Assembly: GCA_973895155.1 (NCBI GenBank)
Contig: OZ316897.1
Coordinates: 7,440,001 to 7,504,000, forward strand
Direction of reading: 5' to 3'
Length of the DNA stretch: 64,000 nt
Source: Marsupella aquatica
Taxonomy: Eukaryota; Marchantiophyta
Positions within the stretch are counted from its first letter, which is position 1. Every line of letters starts with the position of its first letter. The position numbers were made by a program, and so were the translations under genes. Below the pieces are notes generated by a model. It saw only the letters and a program-made list of their open reading frames with translations, was not told the origin of the DNA and did no database searches. Of the stretch, positions 36,231-47,600 are shown in pieces.

Positions 36231-36480
36231 TGCAGCACTACCTTTATAAAGAAAACCCTACCTTTATAAAGAAAATAACGAGGTTTATCATGGTATGTAG
36301 GCATGTCATACACCATGTAATATTTTGCAATGAAGGATATGTAATATTTTGATGTGCAATTACCCAAGCTCTGGGATTCTGTGACAACTTCCAACCCCAT
36401 ATAATCTTTTGCAATTAAGGATATGTAATATTGTGATGTGCAAATTAAGCAAGCCGCAGGATTCTGTAACAACTTTTAAA
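36231..36480. repeat. Tandem repeats, including an 84-bp unit
   Basis: CTACCTTTATAAAGAAAA occurs twice at about 36239-36276. A unit starting TGCAATGAAGGATATGTAAT at 36326 recurs as TGCAATTAAGGATATGTAAT at 36410 (period 84 bp). Both continue with GATGTGCAA and GGATTCTGT-ACAACTT. A third partial echo (ATTTTGATGTGCAATTAA) lies at about 36603-36620. Confidence 0.75.
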
Positions 36481-37040
36481 TTCCCAGGTTGAATTCCCCT
36501 GCTATAATCACAGATCAAACAAAATGTGATAATATAGAGTGTACAGATTTAGAGAAAATAATAATATTTATCATAGTGTGAAGGAATGTCGCCATATATG
36601 CATATTTTGATGTGCAATTAACGATACCCGGTTGCATTCTGGGACGATCCGTTTGTGATAAGGCGATCCTCATCATCATACGTGGACTCGGATTGTGGAG
36701 TATGTACGTACGTCGTCTCTACTTTATTTCTCTGATGCATAGTAAACGTATTATTTTGCAGCTGTACTAATGTTCGTACGTAAGCCTTCAATTCGCACAC
36801 GTAGGCGGCCTCCCAGATCCCAGGACGGAAAGATCCGCTGGCAGAAAAAATCCTGGAAAAGAGGAGATGAGTTGGGGTAGGTCTCCACCGCCAACAGACT
36901 ACAGCGAAACATTCGGGAATCTTCTGAATCGGCTCGCATATTGGTGGCAGTACTGGAATTCTAGGAAGGCGCTGCACGGGAGAGAGCATTAATCCTCTCA
37001 GGGATGCTTTCTTGGAACTTAGACGCAGAACAGTCACGAG

Positions 37041-37290
37041 TAAAAGCAAACAATATAAACTCAAAGCAAACAATATAAACTCCCCTGCTGGTAATCACAC
37101 ATCAAAATGTGGCTGCATTCATTGATTGAATAAAAGCAAACAATACAAACTCCCCTCTGGTAATCACACATCAAAATGTGATTGCATTCATCAATCACAC
37201 ATCAAAATGTGATTGCATTCATTGATTGAAAGGAAAAAACTAGGATTTGCATTCATTGATTGAAAGAAAAAAACTAGGATTATCACGGGG
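37041..37290. repeat. Nested tandem repeats
   Basis: AAAGCAAACAATATAAACT-type units, AATCACACATCAAAATGTG units (three copies) and GCATTCATTGATTGAA units (four variants) interleave. The structure suggests successive slippage or unequal exchange. Confidence 0.8.
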
Positions 37291-37612
37291 TGTCCTAGAA
37301 ACTCTAGAGTTTTGAAATGTCCATAATTGTATATGCGTTGGCGCAAATCGTTGTTTGTCAGACACAACTCGCAACTAGGAGCTTTCTCATAAGAGATTAC
37401 TTCTATTTGTCAACCTATTCCAGAAATCGAATAAATATAGAGAGCGCCTGAAATATCTCCCAATCTTGTCGTGGATATCTCACTGCTGCCCTGTCCTTTC
37501 CGTAGTCGGTTAGAAGGTCTGTTTGTGAAAAGATTTTTCAATTGAAAGCTGCCCTAATTGTCTTACATGTCCTATAGAACAGTTTCTAAGCTCGACGATA
37601 AGCCTTAGAATC

Positions 37613-38203
37613 ATGTATGCCATGGCCACTGTGGGGATTGGTGTCCAACGTAAAGTAAGACCTGCTAGTGCAATCGGCTCGTTGATGGGAAGATTAGTCA
37701 TGATACTGACGCGCTGTAATAGATGGAAACCAAGAGAAGACGTGTCCGGGATTCCATTCCCATTACCTCCACTGATAAAAGGAATCAGAGAGTGCTTTTC
37801 ACAGCCTTGTTGCTTGCCTATTCCTAATAGAGCAAACGCACAGAAACCTTCTTGTGATAAACCTCCCGAAACAGAAGACCCATGGAACGTCAGATTGGAA
37901 GGAAAAACAGCAAAAATGGACTCACAGTCTCAGGAACCAGTAGTCTCGACAGGTACCAACTGTTTGGAGTTCTTGACAAAGAGATGCAGGCGAGAGTGCA
38001 GGTTCAAAGGGCGAACAGAGACAGTTAACACGGATGCTTCCTGCTGTCCTGGAGGCCGCGGAGAGGAAATAGAAGATAGTGACCCTCCGAAATGGGTGAA
38101 TCCCAAACATGCGGTAGCGATTCCCTTCCCGATCATTGCAGCCATTCAAGGAGCAGCGGCAGTTTGTGAACCAGCCCTGTTGTCTACCGAGTTCGTAATT
38201 TGA
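37613..38203 (+). CDS. Unidentified 196-codon open reading frame
   Basis: The frame starts at ATG 37613 and is among the longest ATG-initiated frames in the central spacer. It is Cys- and Pro-containing and charged in the middle, with a hydrophobic Ala/Ile patch near the end (IPFPIIAAIQGAAAV). I recognise no domain, signal peptide or splice continuation. A 128-codon minus-strand frame overlaps it, so coding cannot be claimed from openness alone. Confidence 0.15.
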   Translation: MYAMATVGIGVQRKVRPASAIGSLMGRLVMILTRCNRWKPREDVSGIPFPLPPLIKGIRECFSQPCCLPIPNRANAQKPSCDKPPETEDPWNVRLEGKTAKMDSQSQEPVVSTGTNCLEFLTKRCRRECRFKGRTETVNTDASCCPGGRGEEIEDSDPPKWVNPKHAVAIPFPIIAAIQGAAAVCEPALLSTEFVI

Positions 38204-39888
38204 AAGACCTAGAAGTCCAGACAAAGATGACGATTCAAGAACATGGAAGATCCAAAATAAGGGTTCAGAGAAACACTGTTGAATTGGATGCCTGACTGAG
38301 ACCCACATCCATAGAAGCTTACAGAGACTACGACGAAAATTTAGCTCGCCTGCTAATGGACAGGTGGAAGGTCCCTAGAATGTCATTCCTTTGAACTATA
38401 AATCCAGCGAAGTGGCTATGCCCGACGGCGTGTTGACCTACGGAGAACATATAGGTCGATCTCTTGTTTTATAAGGCTGAATGGGTCCTTTAAATGTACA
38501 GTACACTGTGCCAAAGTAACGGGCTGTTCGAGACTGCCGGATCATTGCAAGTCGAGTAAGGAAGTCCCACCTTGAAGCTAATTATGGAAATTACTAGGCT
38601 CTCGAAGGCAATCCAAATTATGAATGCCATTAGTTACGATAGTGGAAAATTTTGTTTTCGTTCAGGTGTCTTCAATCAGCTTGTCCTTGTACGAAATTCG
38701 GCTAAATGATGATTTCGATTCCGAACAACTTTGTTTGTTGCTCCATCTTACCTCCATCGTGACTCTGCTTGAACTTAGCCAATGTCAGTCACCAGTCAAC
38801 CATATTCATGTCCAACGTTTGTGCAGGATGGAGGTCACTGATAATGATTATCCAATTCGATACATTTGTCAACGGTACGAAGTTCAGTCGATGGTATGAT
38901 GTGCATATCTAATCATTCTTGCTTCTCCAAATGTGCACACGGTGTCAGGGTTGCTAAACGCTAATATCTATCCTGAACTACAACGCCTTCATCTCCCTCT
39001 CTCAATATCAGCTGCGTCTGTCATTGCAGTGGCTTTCACTAGGTCCCGTAGAAAACATCGTGCGGGATTGCAGAGGCAAGGGTTCTCAATTTCTTTCAGC
39101 ATATTTATCGTTCAAGACTGCAAGAGCTCTCAATCGTGGAGACTGCTTCGATGTCGCAAGCTTTTCCACGAGACATTGCCCTACCAGATCAATGGGACGA
39201 GAAGAAGACTGAAGCGTTACGTCTAATACTGAAATTTTGCTTGCTTCATCGTCTGGGTCCAAGAACGCCATATAGCTTGATCAACTACTATACAATTTCA
39301 TTGGGGAACGAATAGATTAGAAGCAGAAGCTAAGGCACGACGTACCCAGGCTAAATAATGATATCCTGGCTACCGATTTGCAAGCTAGGTATATAGAGTT
39401 TTGACATTGATTCTCTTAATTTAATTGTCTCTATTTTGTTAATGTTTCTATTTGGTGTTTGGACATACTTTCGTGGCTCCTAGAGAGAGGAGCCGATAGA
39501 TTATCATTCTTGATTTAAACAAGACATTCTAGTGCTGTTCAAATGAATGTGCGTGAGGGAGTCAATGCGCTTTTCTGTAAGTCGGTGCCTACAATAGATG
39601 GACCACCATGTTTGACCAAGCGATTGACACCCAAAATGTGAGCATTTATACACAAAACGCCTCATCTGAATTAGCAGGTTCTTACCGTCTCCCACTACGG
39701 AGTATTGGTTTGATGTCTATGTTTACCGTGAATATGGAGAAATCACTCAATCATTGAAGCTAGAAGCCTCCCGTGGAAGAATTGATATATTCTACAGTTG
39801 CAATAATATAGGGGATCTTGTTGCCTATCTGGTTGGGAAGAGATCGAGATGGCTTGAGGGATGTTCCCTCATATTCCTTGGCCCAGTA
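38204..39888. other. No gene seen
   Basis: Spacer with short frames on both strands and no recognisable motif. Confidence 0.45.
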
Positions 39889-40365
39889 CATTGCCTGTTC
39901 GAGCTGGCACCCTTTACTTTTTGTCAGCCGCTCCAGCCCAGTTGATTTTGTGCCATTGACTTCTTCCTTGTGGAATCGTGGTTTATGTTCTGGCAACATT
40001 TCTTCTAACTGAGTCATGTTTGCTTTGTAACAAGTAAAGTCTAGCTAAGTGTTCAAGGGGAACCTAGTACTTTGGTATTTAAGAGTTATGATTGATAGTC
40101 TTGGTTGATATCTACCAAATGTTTCTTTTCTATGGGAGTCATGGTTTATGTTTTGGGCTTGTCTCCAATGGAGTCACGCATGTTTTGAATTGTAATAGAG
40201 CCTAATGTTCAGGCAAAGTCTAGTACTTTGGATAAGAGTATGGCTAATGATAGAGTCTTCAGTTGGTTTATGTTCTGGCAAACTTGGGCCAGAATGGGCA
40301 GCAAAATCAGGGACTTGGGCTGGATCGGGCAACAACAAGCTAGTGAAGGGTGCCAGCTTGATAGT
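39889..40365. repeat. Imperfect inverted repeat enclosing tandem echoes
   Basis: The segment at 39889-39953, read on the minus strand, resembles 40300-40365 on the plus strand (shared CAAAATCA, GGGCTGGA-CGG, AAGGGTGCCAGCT). Between them a GGTTTATGTT-TGG block recurs at 39979, 40143 and 40265. It may be a decayed foldback element. Confidence 0.45.
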
Positions 40366-41458
40366 AAATGCAAAAGTAATACCCATATACCCATATATGT
40401 TGCCAACTTTCCTCGATTATTGCATAGAGGCGACACGGACTGTATGTAACAAGTTTGATGCTGATTGGGTCAGGCTACAATGTAATAGCCTAGCCTCACT
40501 GTGGACTATTCATTGCATAGAGTCCGTGAGGCCTCTACGCACACTGCTTTGGTCATGCCAGCAATCCTCCAGGGGATGCACAAGGGAGGAAGCTTAAGCT
40601 AGAAGACAGCCAAGACAAGACTTTTATAAGGTAGGAAGCTTGGCAATTGACTCACTCAACGACTGGCTCAATCATTGATCCATGCTTATCAGTTGTATGA
40701 TCAACAGTGTATTCATCATAGGCAGTCTAAGTTAATGAACCCATCAGATTCTACTCTTTGCATTTTGAAATGAGGAGCAAAGATGGCAATCTGAGTCACA
40801 TCATATCTAGTTGTCACAAATTGTACCTGAATATATAGTGATTGTGCCCTGAATGAAGAGGACAAATATATCAAGGGAAGTTTAGGAAAAGTTGGGCTAG
40901 TGCACAAGGGCTCTATAGCAAGGTAAAACTACATATCACAGATTCTTTGTCAGCATGGCAATGCAAGTGATAGTTGAGCAAACTCTTGGCCAGGACATCA
41001 ATTACACTATGTTGACATATTTCTGAAAACGTAATAGCCTTTTGCAACAGTAGATTGTGCATTGTGAGAATATAGGATTCATTTTCAGATTGTGGCATCA
41101 ATATGCTAGTACTTTCTTGATAAACATGTGGTGGGAGGGAATACACAGCGAGTCACTTTCAAAAAAGATGCATCTCCATGCAAATTCCCTACCATTCAAA
41201 TGTCAGTCCATTTTGTGATCCTTTTGACATCTTTGAGTGCCATTGCATCTCATTGGATCAGATGCTTGGGGGTGCACAACTCATCAGTTATCAAATTATA
41301 CTAATACTGGCTATTAGTCATTCCGATCTAGATCTTAGTTTATGAATCTCATCTGACATGGAGCCTTTGCATCTTTGTGCATCTTAGCTGGGCAACTGAG
41401 CTAGATGAGCTCAATCTCAGCTGACCTTGCCAAGATGGGTGTAGTCTTCCCTCCTGCC
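40366..41458. other. No gene seen
   Basis: Spacer. Short frames only. Confidence 0.45.
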
Positions 41459-41462
41459 GCCC

Positions 41463-41493
<31 letters not shown>

Positions 41494-41496
41494 ACC
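41459..41496. repeat. Compound microsatellite: C run then CA repeat
   Basis: About 20 consecutive C bases run directly into about eight CA units. A second C run lies at about 41910-41925. Confidence 0.95.
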
Positions 41497-42029
41497 TAAA
41501 CAAAAAGAAGAAGGAGAATGTTCCCTGCATCCATATTGTACAGGTGCGGTCCATCTTTGCTGACCTTCAGATGGGGTCAGTCTTTGTATGGTAGAGACAT
41601 CCCATTGTGAAGATATACTATAGGTCAGCTGAGTAGCAGAATCGGGACAAAACTGAAACAGATCTGTTACTGTCCACAACAACCATCCTCAGGATAGCCA
41701 AATCATGCACCTTTCCTTTCAAGTGTTAGCAATTCCTTTGAAGAACATCTCATGCAGCTCAAAAGTTCCCAAGAGTGACCATCAATGTCATTCCAAGCAT
41801 GCATTTGATTTCCCATGGCTCAAATTCACAGCCCAGTTTCCTGAGTTTCTTGTCAGTCATTTCAGCTGAACCTGGAATACTTTGGTTTTTCCACACATTG
41901 TGAGTATACCCCCCCCCCCCCCCCAACTCTTGCCCTGAGTTTTATCTTTTTTAATTAACAAACTAGGGCCTGATTTACGGCCAGCCTTGCCAAGACTAAC
42001 ATTCTATATGTAGAGATTTAATAAATATG

Positions 42030-42120
42030 CCCAGAGAGGCATGGTTATGTGGTAGCTCACCTGAGTTGAGATTCATAGGTCTAGGGTTTGTGACTGATTG
42101 TTCCCTTTATGTGAGTTTCA
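42030..42120 (+). repeat. Possible tRNA-derived SINE fragment
   Basis: GGCATGGTTATGTGGTAGCTC resembles a plant SINE A-box region (shown as GGCATGGTTATG plus TGGTAGCTC). About 40 bases on, TAGGGTTTGTGACTG resembles a degenerate B box. The order and spacing fit RNA polymerase III promoters of tRNA-derived SINEs. The ends are not defined. Confidence 0.45.
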
Positions 42121-44459
42121 CAGATTTCCCCTTTAATTTCAAAAAATTCATAAATGTACAACCACTCCACTTTCGATTGCTACATCTTTTGACAGTGGAA
42201 TTATCTCAACCATGGTTCAGATTTGGAAACTTGGTATATTTCCAAGGTTGTTTTGTAGTAAACCTAAATGCACTCTGTAGTGCACTATGAATTCCATTAC
42301 GATAATAATGTAACTGAGTCTCATACATTGGTAGAACTTTATTATGCTTAGGTGATGAGGGAAGGAACACTTTCTTGTCCTTCCATTGCGGTTGGTAATG
42401 AATGAATTACACCGAGTAAACAAAATCTTTTTACTTGAAATGTTCTAACACTTAGATTTGCTATAGGATTCGCTTGCTTAATTAATACAGCGGGATTTCG
42501 ATTCGTGCTCCTCGCACGCCACTCTTACCTCCTCCTTCTCTACCCCAAAATGTAACTTGGGCATGCTCACAACAGATTCCCCGAAGGACATTGTGATGTC
42601 ATTCTATTATTCTCAATACCATGTCCTTCAAGTCCCAAAATTTGGGACGTTTCCATTCAGTGCATGTCATGCAATCTAGTGACCTGTATCTAGAATTCTA
42701 GGCTTCCCATGGCTTGTAAGCCGCGCTCATTAGCTTCTATCACTAGAGCAACTCACAGGACAGTCACGTGTGATATGGACACTGCGTGTGACTTAACGTT
42801 TCAATTAAAATTAGTTTCTTTTTAAGTTGGTCTTAATATCACTTCCCATAATATTTACCTGACTGACTCCTGTGATGTAATAATGCAGTCACGCCCCAGG
42901 CCCCATCACTATCAGCGAAGCCATACCATTCACTCACTCCACACTGCTAAGTGCTAACCGCTGGGCCATGCACTACCTTACAATCGTAGATTACCGTTAA
43001 TAATAATCGCGTGTCAATCCAGGACTAATCTGAGCATAAACTACCAGTGGCCAATCAGGGGCGTTTCCACAGGACATCGTCACCCTTACAACACCCACAC
43101 TTCAAAATCTTCAAATCTTGTACTGTAGATTGGCTAATGAATAATTGGTACTACTGTACTTGAGGCATTTCTCAGCAACAGGACTCCTTTACGGCTTTAC
43201 AGCTATGATGTTCTGAGGACAAACGATGCAATCCAAGTGATGCATAATTATTGTTATGAAACCTAAATCCCACTTGTACGTCTAATTTCTAAGACATAGA
43301 ACGAATACCGACTGGTTAACCGTGTCGGTAGTCGGTTAACTCAAGTTTAGAGCGGCCCATTTCATTGCAAGCCTTATCCTACTCTAGATTGGAAACAGCT
43401 CTACTCGCCTCGTATGATATGAACTAGTTCTAACTGAAAAGTACGTACAGGTGACACCCTAGAAGTGTTATAATACTTTATACGAAAAGGTGATGTCAGG
43501 TCAAACTTGAGGATTCTCTAGTACCAATCCTTCTACAGAACCTGATAGACCCATACCACATAATTAGTGTACCTATCCCGTAACTGAATTCCGAGAGACG
43601 CTTGATGATGTCATTCATACAACGTCTACGGATCTCCTCTCAATTTCTGATGTCCCACGTTTTGCTAGGGTTTTCTCTAGCTTGCGCTAATGTTCGCCCC
43701 ACTCCGGATATCACACATTAATCGAAAGCGGGATCGAAAGCGGGGTCGAAAGCATATAATGTATCTCTTGTCATAACCTTAGAATGAAGCTCCAGATTTT
43801 CTAAAATATTGCAAAAAAACAAAAGGAGATGTATAGGGAGGCGAGATTCCAATGACATTAGAGATTCATGGCAAGAGACCCAATAAAGGGAGGAAAACCA
43901 AGAAGGAAAAGCCTAAAAACCCAAGAACCCCGAAGACAGCCCAAGAATGAGAATTATAACCCTACACTAAGCAACAAACTGAAAAGCATGCTAGAGATGG
44001 GAATTCCCAAGTAGTGTCAGCAATTCCTTTGCTACAGCTCAATCCCATTGAAAAGAACTGGAAAGTTCTTAAACTTGAAGGGGCCCACCATATGGGAAAA
44101 CCTATTGGTGGGCGTAATTGGAAGATGCCTTAGGGTTTTTTCCAGCGATTGCATGAAGTAGACAGTTGTAAACAAAAATGTTTATTTACTACCACAAAAT
44201 CCTGTTTATTTTGTGGGGTTCTTGCCCAATCAGAAAGTTGATTTGCTTCTAGAATATTTGGTACAGGTGGGTACTGTGTTCACATATACCTTGCAAGAGC
44301 TGCACTAGCCCACGGTGGTACTTCTACACTTGATAAACCGGACTCTCCCTCTTGATTCTGACCTCACTTCTACTAGACCTTTCGATTTGTCATTCTGTCC
44401 CACTTAAACAAATCATGTGTGTGTTGTTCACTAAGATGTCAGTTTGCCAGAACGCCCAC
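42121..44459. other. No gene seen
   Basis: AT-rich spacer with no supported gene. A short GGATCGAAAGC-type triplication lies at about 43718-43751. Confidence 0.45.
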
Positions 44460-44462
44460 TTA

Positions 44463-44783
44463 GGGCCAGGTTCCATGGGCCAGGGGTAGGGAGTACGGTC
44501 ACTCCCTCTGACATCCCCTGGGGCCCTAATACACTGTATGCCAAGGTGTACATAGTATTTTAAATGTATAAATTTTGACTTAGGAGCCAATGAGAATGCC
44601 CTATATTATTTGTATACAGGGCAGGGGGTACCCCTGAAGTTTAATAGGGAGTGTGAGGGAAAATCATACTCCTTGATATAGTATTTGTACACCCCTCAGT
44701 CCCTGGAAAAGCTGCAATCTTATTGGCTTAAAAATTCTCAAAGCATCCGTACTCCTTACTCCCAGCCCCATGGAACCTAGCTC
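44463..44783. mobile_element. Tourist-like (PIF/Harbinger-type) MITE, 321 bp
   Basis: Imperfect terminal inverted repeats are visible. The left end reads GGGCCAGGTTCCATGGGCC. The right end, on the minus strand, reads GAGCTAGGTTCCATGGGGC. Similarity continues inward to GGAGTACGG in both arms, and a further inner pair (GGTGTACATAGTATT and GGTGTACAAATACTAT) is also inverted. Both ends are flanked by TTA (44460-44462 and 44784-44786), the target duplication typical of PIF/Harbinger elements. There is no coding capacity, so it would depend on a transposase elsewhere. Confidence 0.82.
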
Positions 44784-44786
44784 TTA

Positions 44787-46690
44787 AGCTGAAGCCATCG
44801 AAACCAGGAGTCAAATTGATGAAGGCATGGCAAGCCTTCGATCATACAAGGCAGGATTCACACAATACAAAAATTGGACATATTGCTTTACATAAAACCA
44901 TGCTTACATTTCTGTGCCATTAGATTTTAGCGTGCTCTTACAGTAAGAGAATTACCCCCAAATGATGGTTGTCACACCCCTTTCTAAAACACAGAAAAAA
45001 ACTTGTTTTAGTCTCTTGGTTTTGTCCCTTTAGGAAAGTACAAGTTTACATTTAACCCAAACCCCAGCAATGTCAGGGATTGCTTCCAAGGCAAAAAGCT
45101 TTTTGCACAAAAACAATGGTGATCATTTTTTCTGAGACATAGCCTACTGCAACAGCTTTTGCCGTCAGCCTCACAATAGGCTGAGGCCTTTCCGTACAGC
45201 TGAGATTTTGAAAAACAAGCACAACACCACAGGCAAGCTCTGCTCAGCTGGCTACTTAGCTCTGTTCAGTTTTTACTGTCCTAAGTGCAGAGCCTCAACA
45301 ATTGTCACTGAGATTTGACTAACTAGTGTCAATCCACATACTTAGATCCAAAGCTTCAACTTGCAGTAGCTCAATCCAGCATGCAAGTTTGCTGTAAACC
45401 TCAACTAGTTCATGTTCACTCACTTCAATTTCTTCAAAGGCTAATCCTCATACAGCCCACTAAAGCATGTGACCACTTGGATCCAAATTCTTGAGCTGAC
45501 CCCTAATATAGCCAAAGGCCTCCTATCAGGCAATTAAAACCATTAACATAAATCCTAGTCATTTGCTAGTGGGCCTCTTGCGGGTCCCTTTTTCTCTGAT
45601 CTGTGTATAATTGTTTGTCACAAACTTAGACCTCCTCTTGAGGTGGTCTAATAGAATGAACTAAGCTGCCATTTCTATTTAGGGTCTTCAAATTATTATC
45701 TCCAGACCTGACACATGTGGCTCAGGCATTTTAAGTTTAGTGTGTAGTGTGCAACTGGCACTCTGCTCTGCTTTGGATGTACTACTGAATGGGCCCTCTA
45801 AGGTGTTCAAGGGCTCGAGACTGTTCACTCATGCATCCTAACTAAGTATGGTGAAGCTGCCAAGTACATGAGGTTATAGAATACGTAAGTAAGATGAAGT
45901 GACACAATATATTGGTGTAAAGGGAGGTCTTTACATGTGTTTGCATTGTGTGGTGACACCAGGCAGATGGCAAGGAGTACACAAAAGGCCGCAACAGGAG
46001 CCCAAATCTGACAGGTTATGTGTCCCCAAGGGCCTTGTCAAGGGCAATGGCTTTGTATGTGCTTTATGGGAGACATAGCGGCCCAGTGTTGGGATGTTGC
46101 AGCCTGCGCGGATGGCCTAGTATGACGTTGCTTTGCCCCCAACTTTGCCTTGAAACCGAATGACAATACACTCATCTTTGGAGCACGTAGTGTGTTGCTT
46201 TGGATTGATTTACGTCCTGGCTATCAAAGCATTTTTGCAGGAGAGAGTAACTGTGTGCGTCAAAGAGGTAGCAATATAACAATATTACTTGTGATTTATA
46301 TAATATTTGGCAACAATTTGCCAAGTGAGAAAAACCTTGGTGTTGCTTTTCACTTCATGGCCCAATCCAAAACTACTCTCAGACTCCAGTCTAGAATGAA
46401 GCTTCTGAACAGTGACTCTGTAGGCCTGACTGAGATTGCGGCTGCAAGTGGTAAGGAGAGATTGGGGACAAAGCGAGTTCTTGAAAATGCTGCAACTGGC
46501 ACTCAGGTAGTTTTCATTGATCATGGCAGCCTCGCTGGAGTAGTTGGGCAGAGCAAAATGGATATTGAGAAGGATTTTGGTCCAACTTGGGCACTCAATG
46601 ATTTTATTTCACTAGTTTGGTTTTCTGTTTTGCCGATAGGCCAAGTATTTACGGACCCCCATGAGAGGTCCCTTGCAAATTCCCTGTCAC
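44787..46690. other. No confident gene
   Basis: A minus-strand stretch at about 45319-45452 reads as roughly 44 protein-like residues (motif FEEIEVSEHELVEVYSKL) and may be a decayed transposon fragment. A 187-codon plus-strand frame at 46150-46713 begins without ATG and shows no domain. Confidence 0.35.
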
Positions 46691-46818
46691 AAAGTTGTGC
46701 CACATCAGCATAACCAGCCACAGACAAGAAAGATCATATTTTTGATAGTAACAAAAAGTTGTGCCACATCAGCATAACCAGCCACAGACAAGAAAGATCA
46801 TATTTTTGATAGTAACAA
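46691..46818. repeat. Perfect 64-bp tandem duplication
   Basis: Bases 46691-46754 and 46755-46818 are identical by eye (each starts AAAGTTGTGCCACATC and ends GATAGTAACAA). Perfect identity implies a recent duplication or an assembly artefact. Confidence 0.95.
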
Positions 46819-47087
46819 AAGTGCACATTCATGTTTGTGGCAAAAGCAACATAATTTTTGGGGCGTCATGCCATAAGTATTAAGTGTAAAAATAACCAGC
46901 ATACAAAGGAAGGGATGTCATTTAGTAAAATAAAATTACCATTATGATGTTTGTCAATGATATATCAATGTTTTACATCAAAATGTTTGTATTTTTTTAT
47001 TGTTTACAAGTTTGAAAAAACCAATTGATAGAAATGTACATAGTTAGAAACTCTTTGGTTCCACATTGTATAACTAAATAATCAATC

Positions 47088-47600
47088 ATTCTCCTTAATA
47101 CTTGATGAAATCTATCAATGTGTGATTCATTGGAAAACTCAAGATCAAGATTTAGAAATCCATGACCTCTTTAGTACTCTCTTGATAAAATCTCTCAATG
47201 TCACACTCATTGGAAAGCTAGAGTAAAATTAAAAACTCATCATCTCCTTAGTACTTGACCAAATCTATCAATGTTAGGTTCATTAGAAAGCTAGAGAAAT
47301 TTGGATACTCATGATATCTCTAATTATTGACGAATACTCCACATTTGTCACACATTAGAAAGTTAGAGATTCGGGAGATTTAAAACCTCATGATCCCTTT
47401 AGTACCATGAAAAAATCTAACATGAAATTTGTCAATGTTGGACTCAATGTTGGAAAGCTAAAAGAATTCTTGAACTCATGATCAAAATTTCTTATTGTCA
47501 CACTCATTGGAACGGTAGGGAAATTCAAAAACTCATTTGGAACTTGACAAAATTTGTCAATCTGAGGTTCATTGGAAATGCTTTCTTGATTAAGAGATGT
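47088..47600. repeat. Degenerate tandem array, about seven units of 55-88 bp
   Basis: A repeating frame of blocks is visible: CTC-TTAGTACTTGA, AAATCTATCAATGT, CACTCATTGGAAAGCTAGAG, then AAACTCATGAT. Units begin near 47088, 47166, 47243, 47315, 47394, 47482 and 47537. The units are strongly diverged and vary in length, so the array is old. Confidence 0.8.

Noticed and set aside
36618-37073. 151-codon minus-strand frame as a gene
   Set aside because: It begins at a TTG inside the nested repeat cluster and shows no known family.
46150-46713. 187-codon plus-strand frame as a gene
   Set aside because: The frame opens at TTG, not ATG. There is no recognised domain, and its end runs into the 64-bp duplication.
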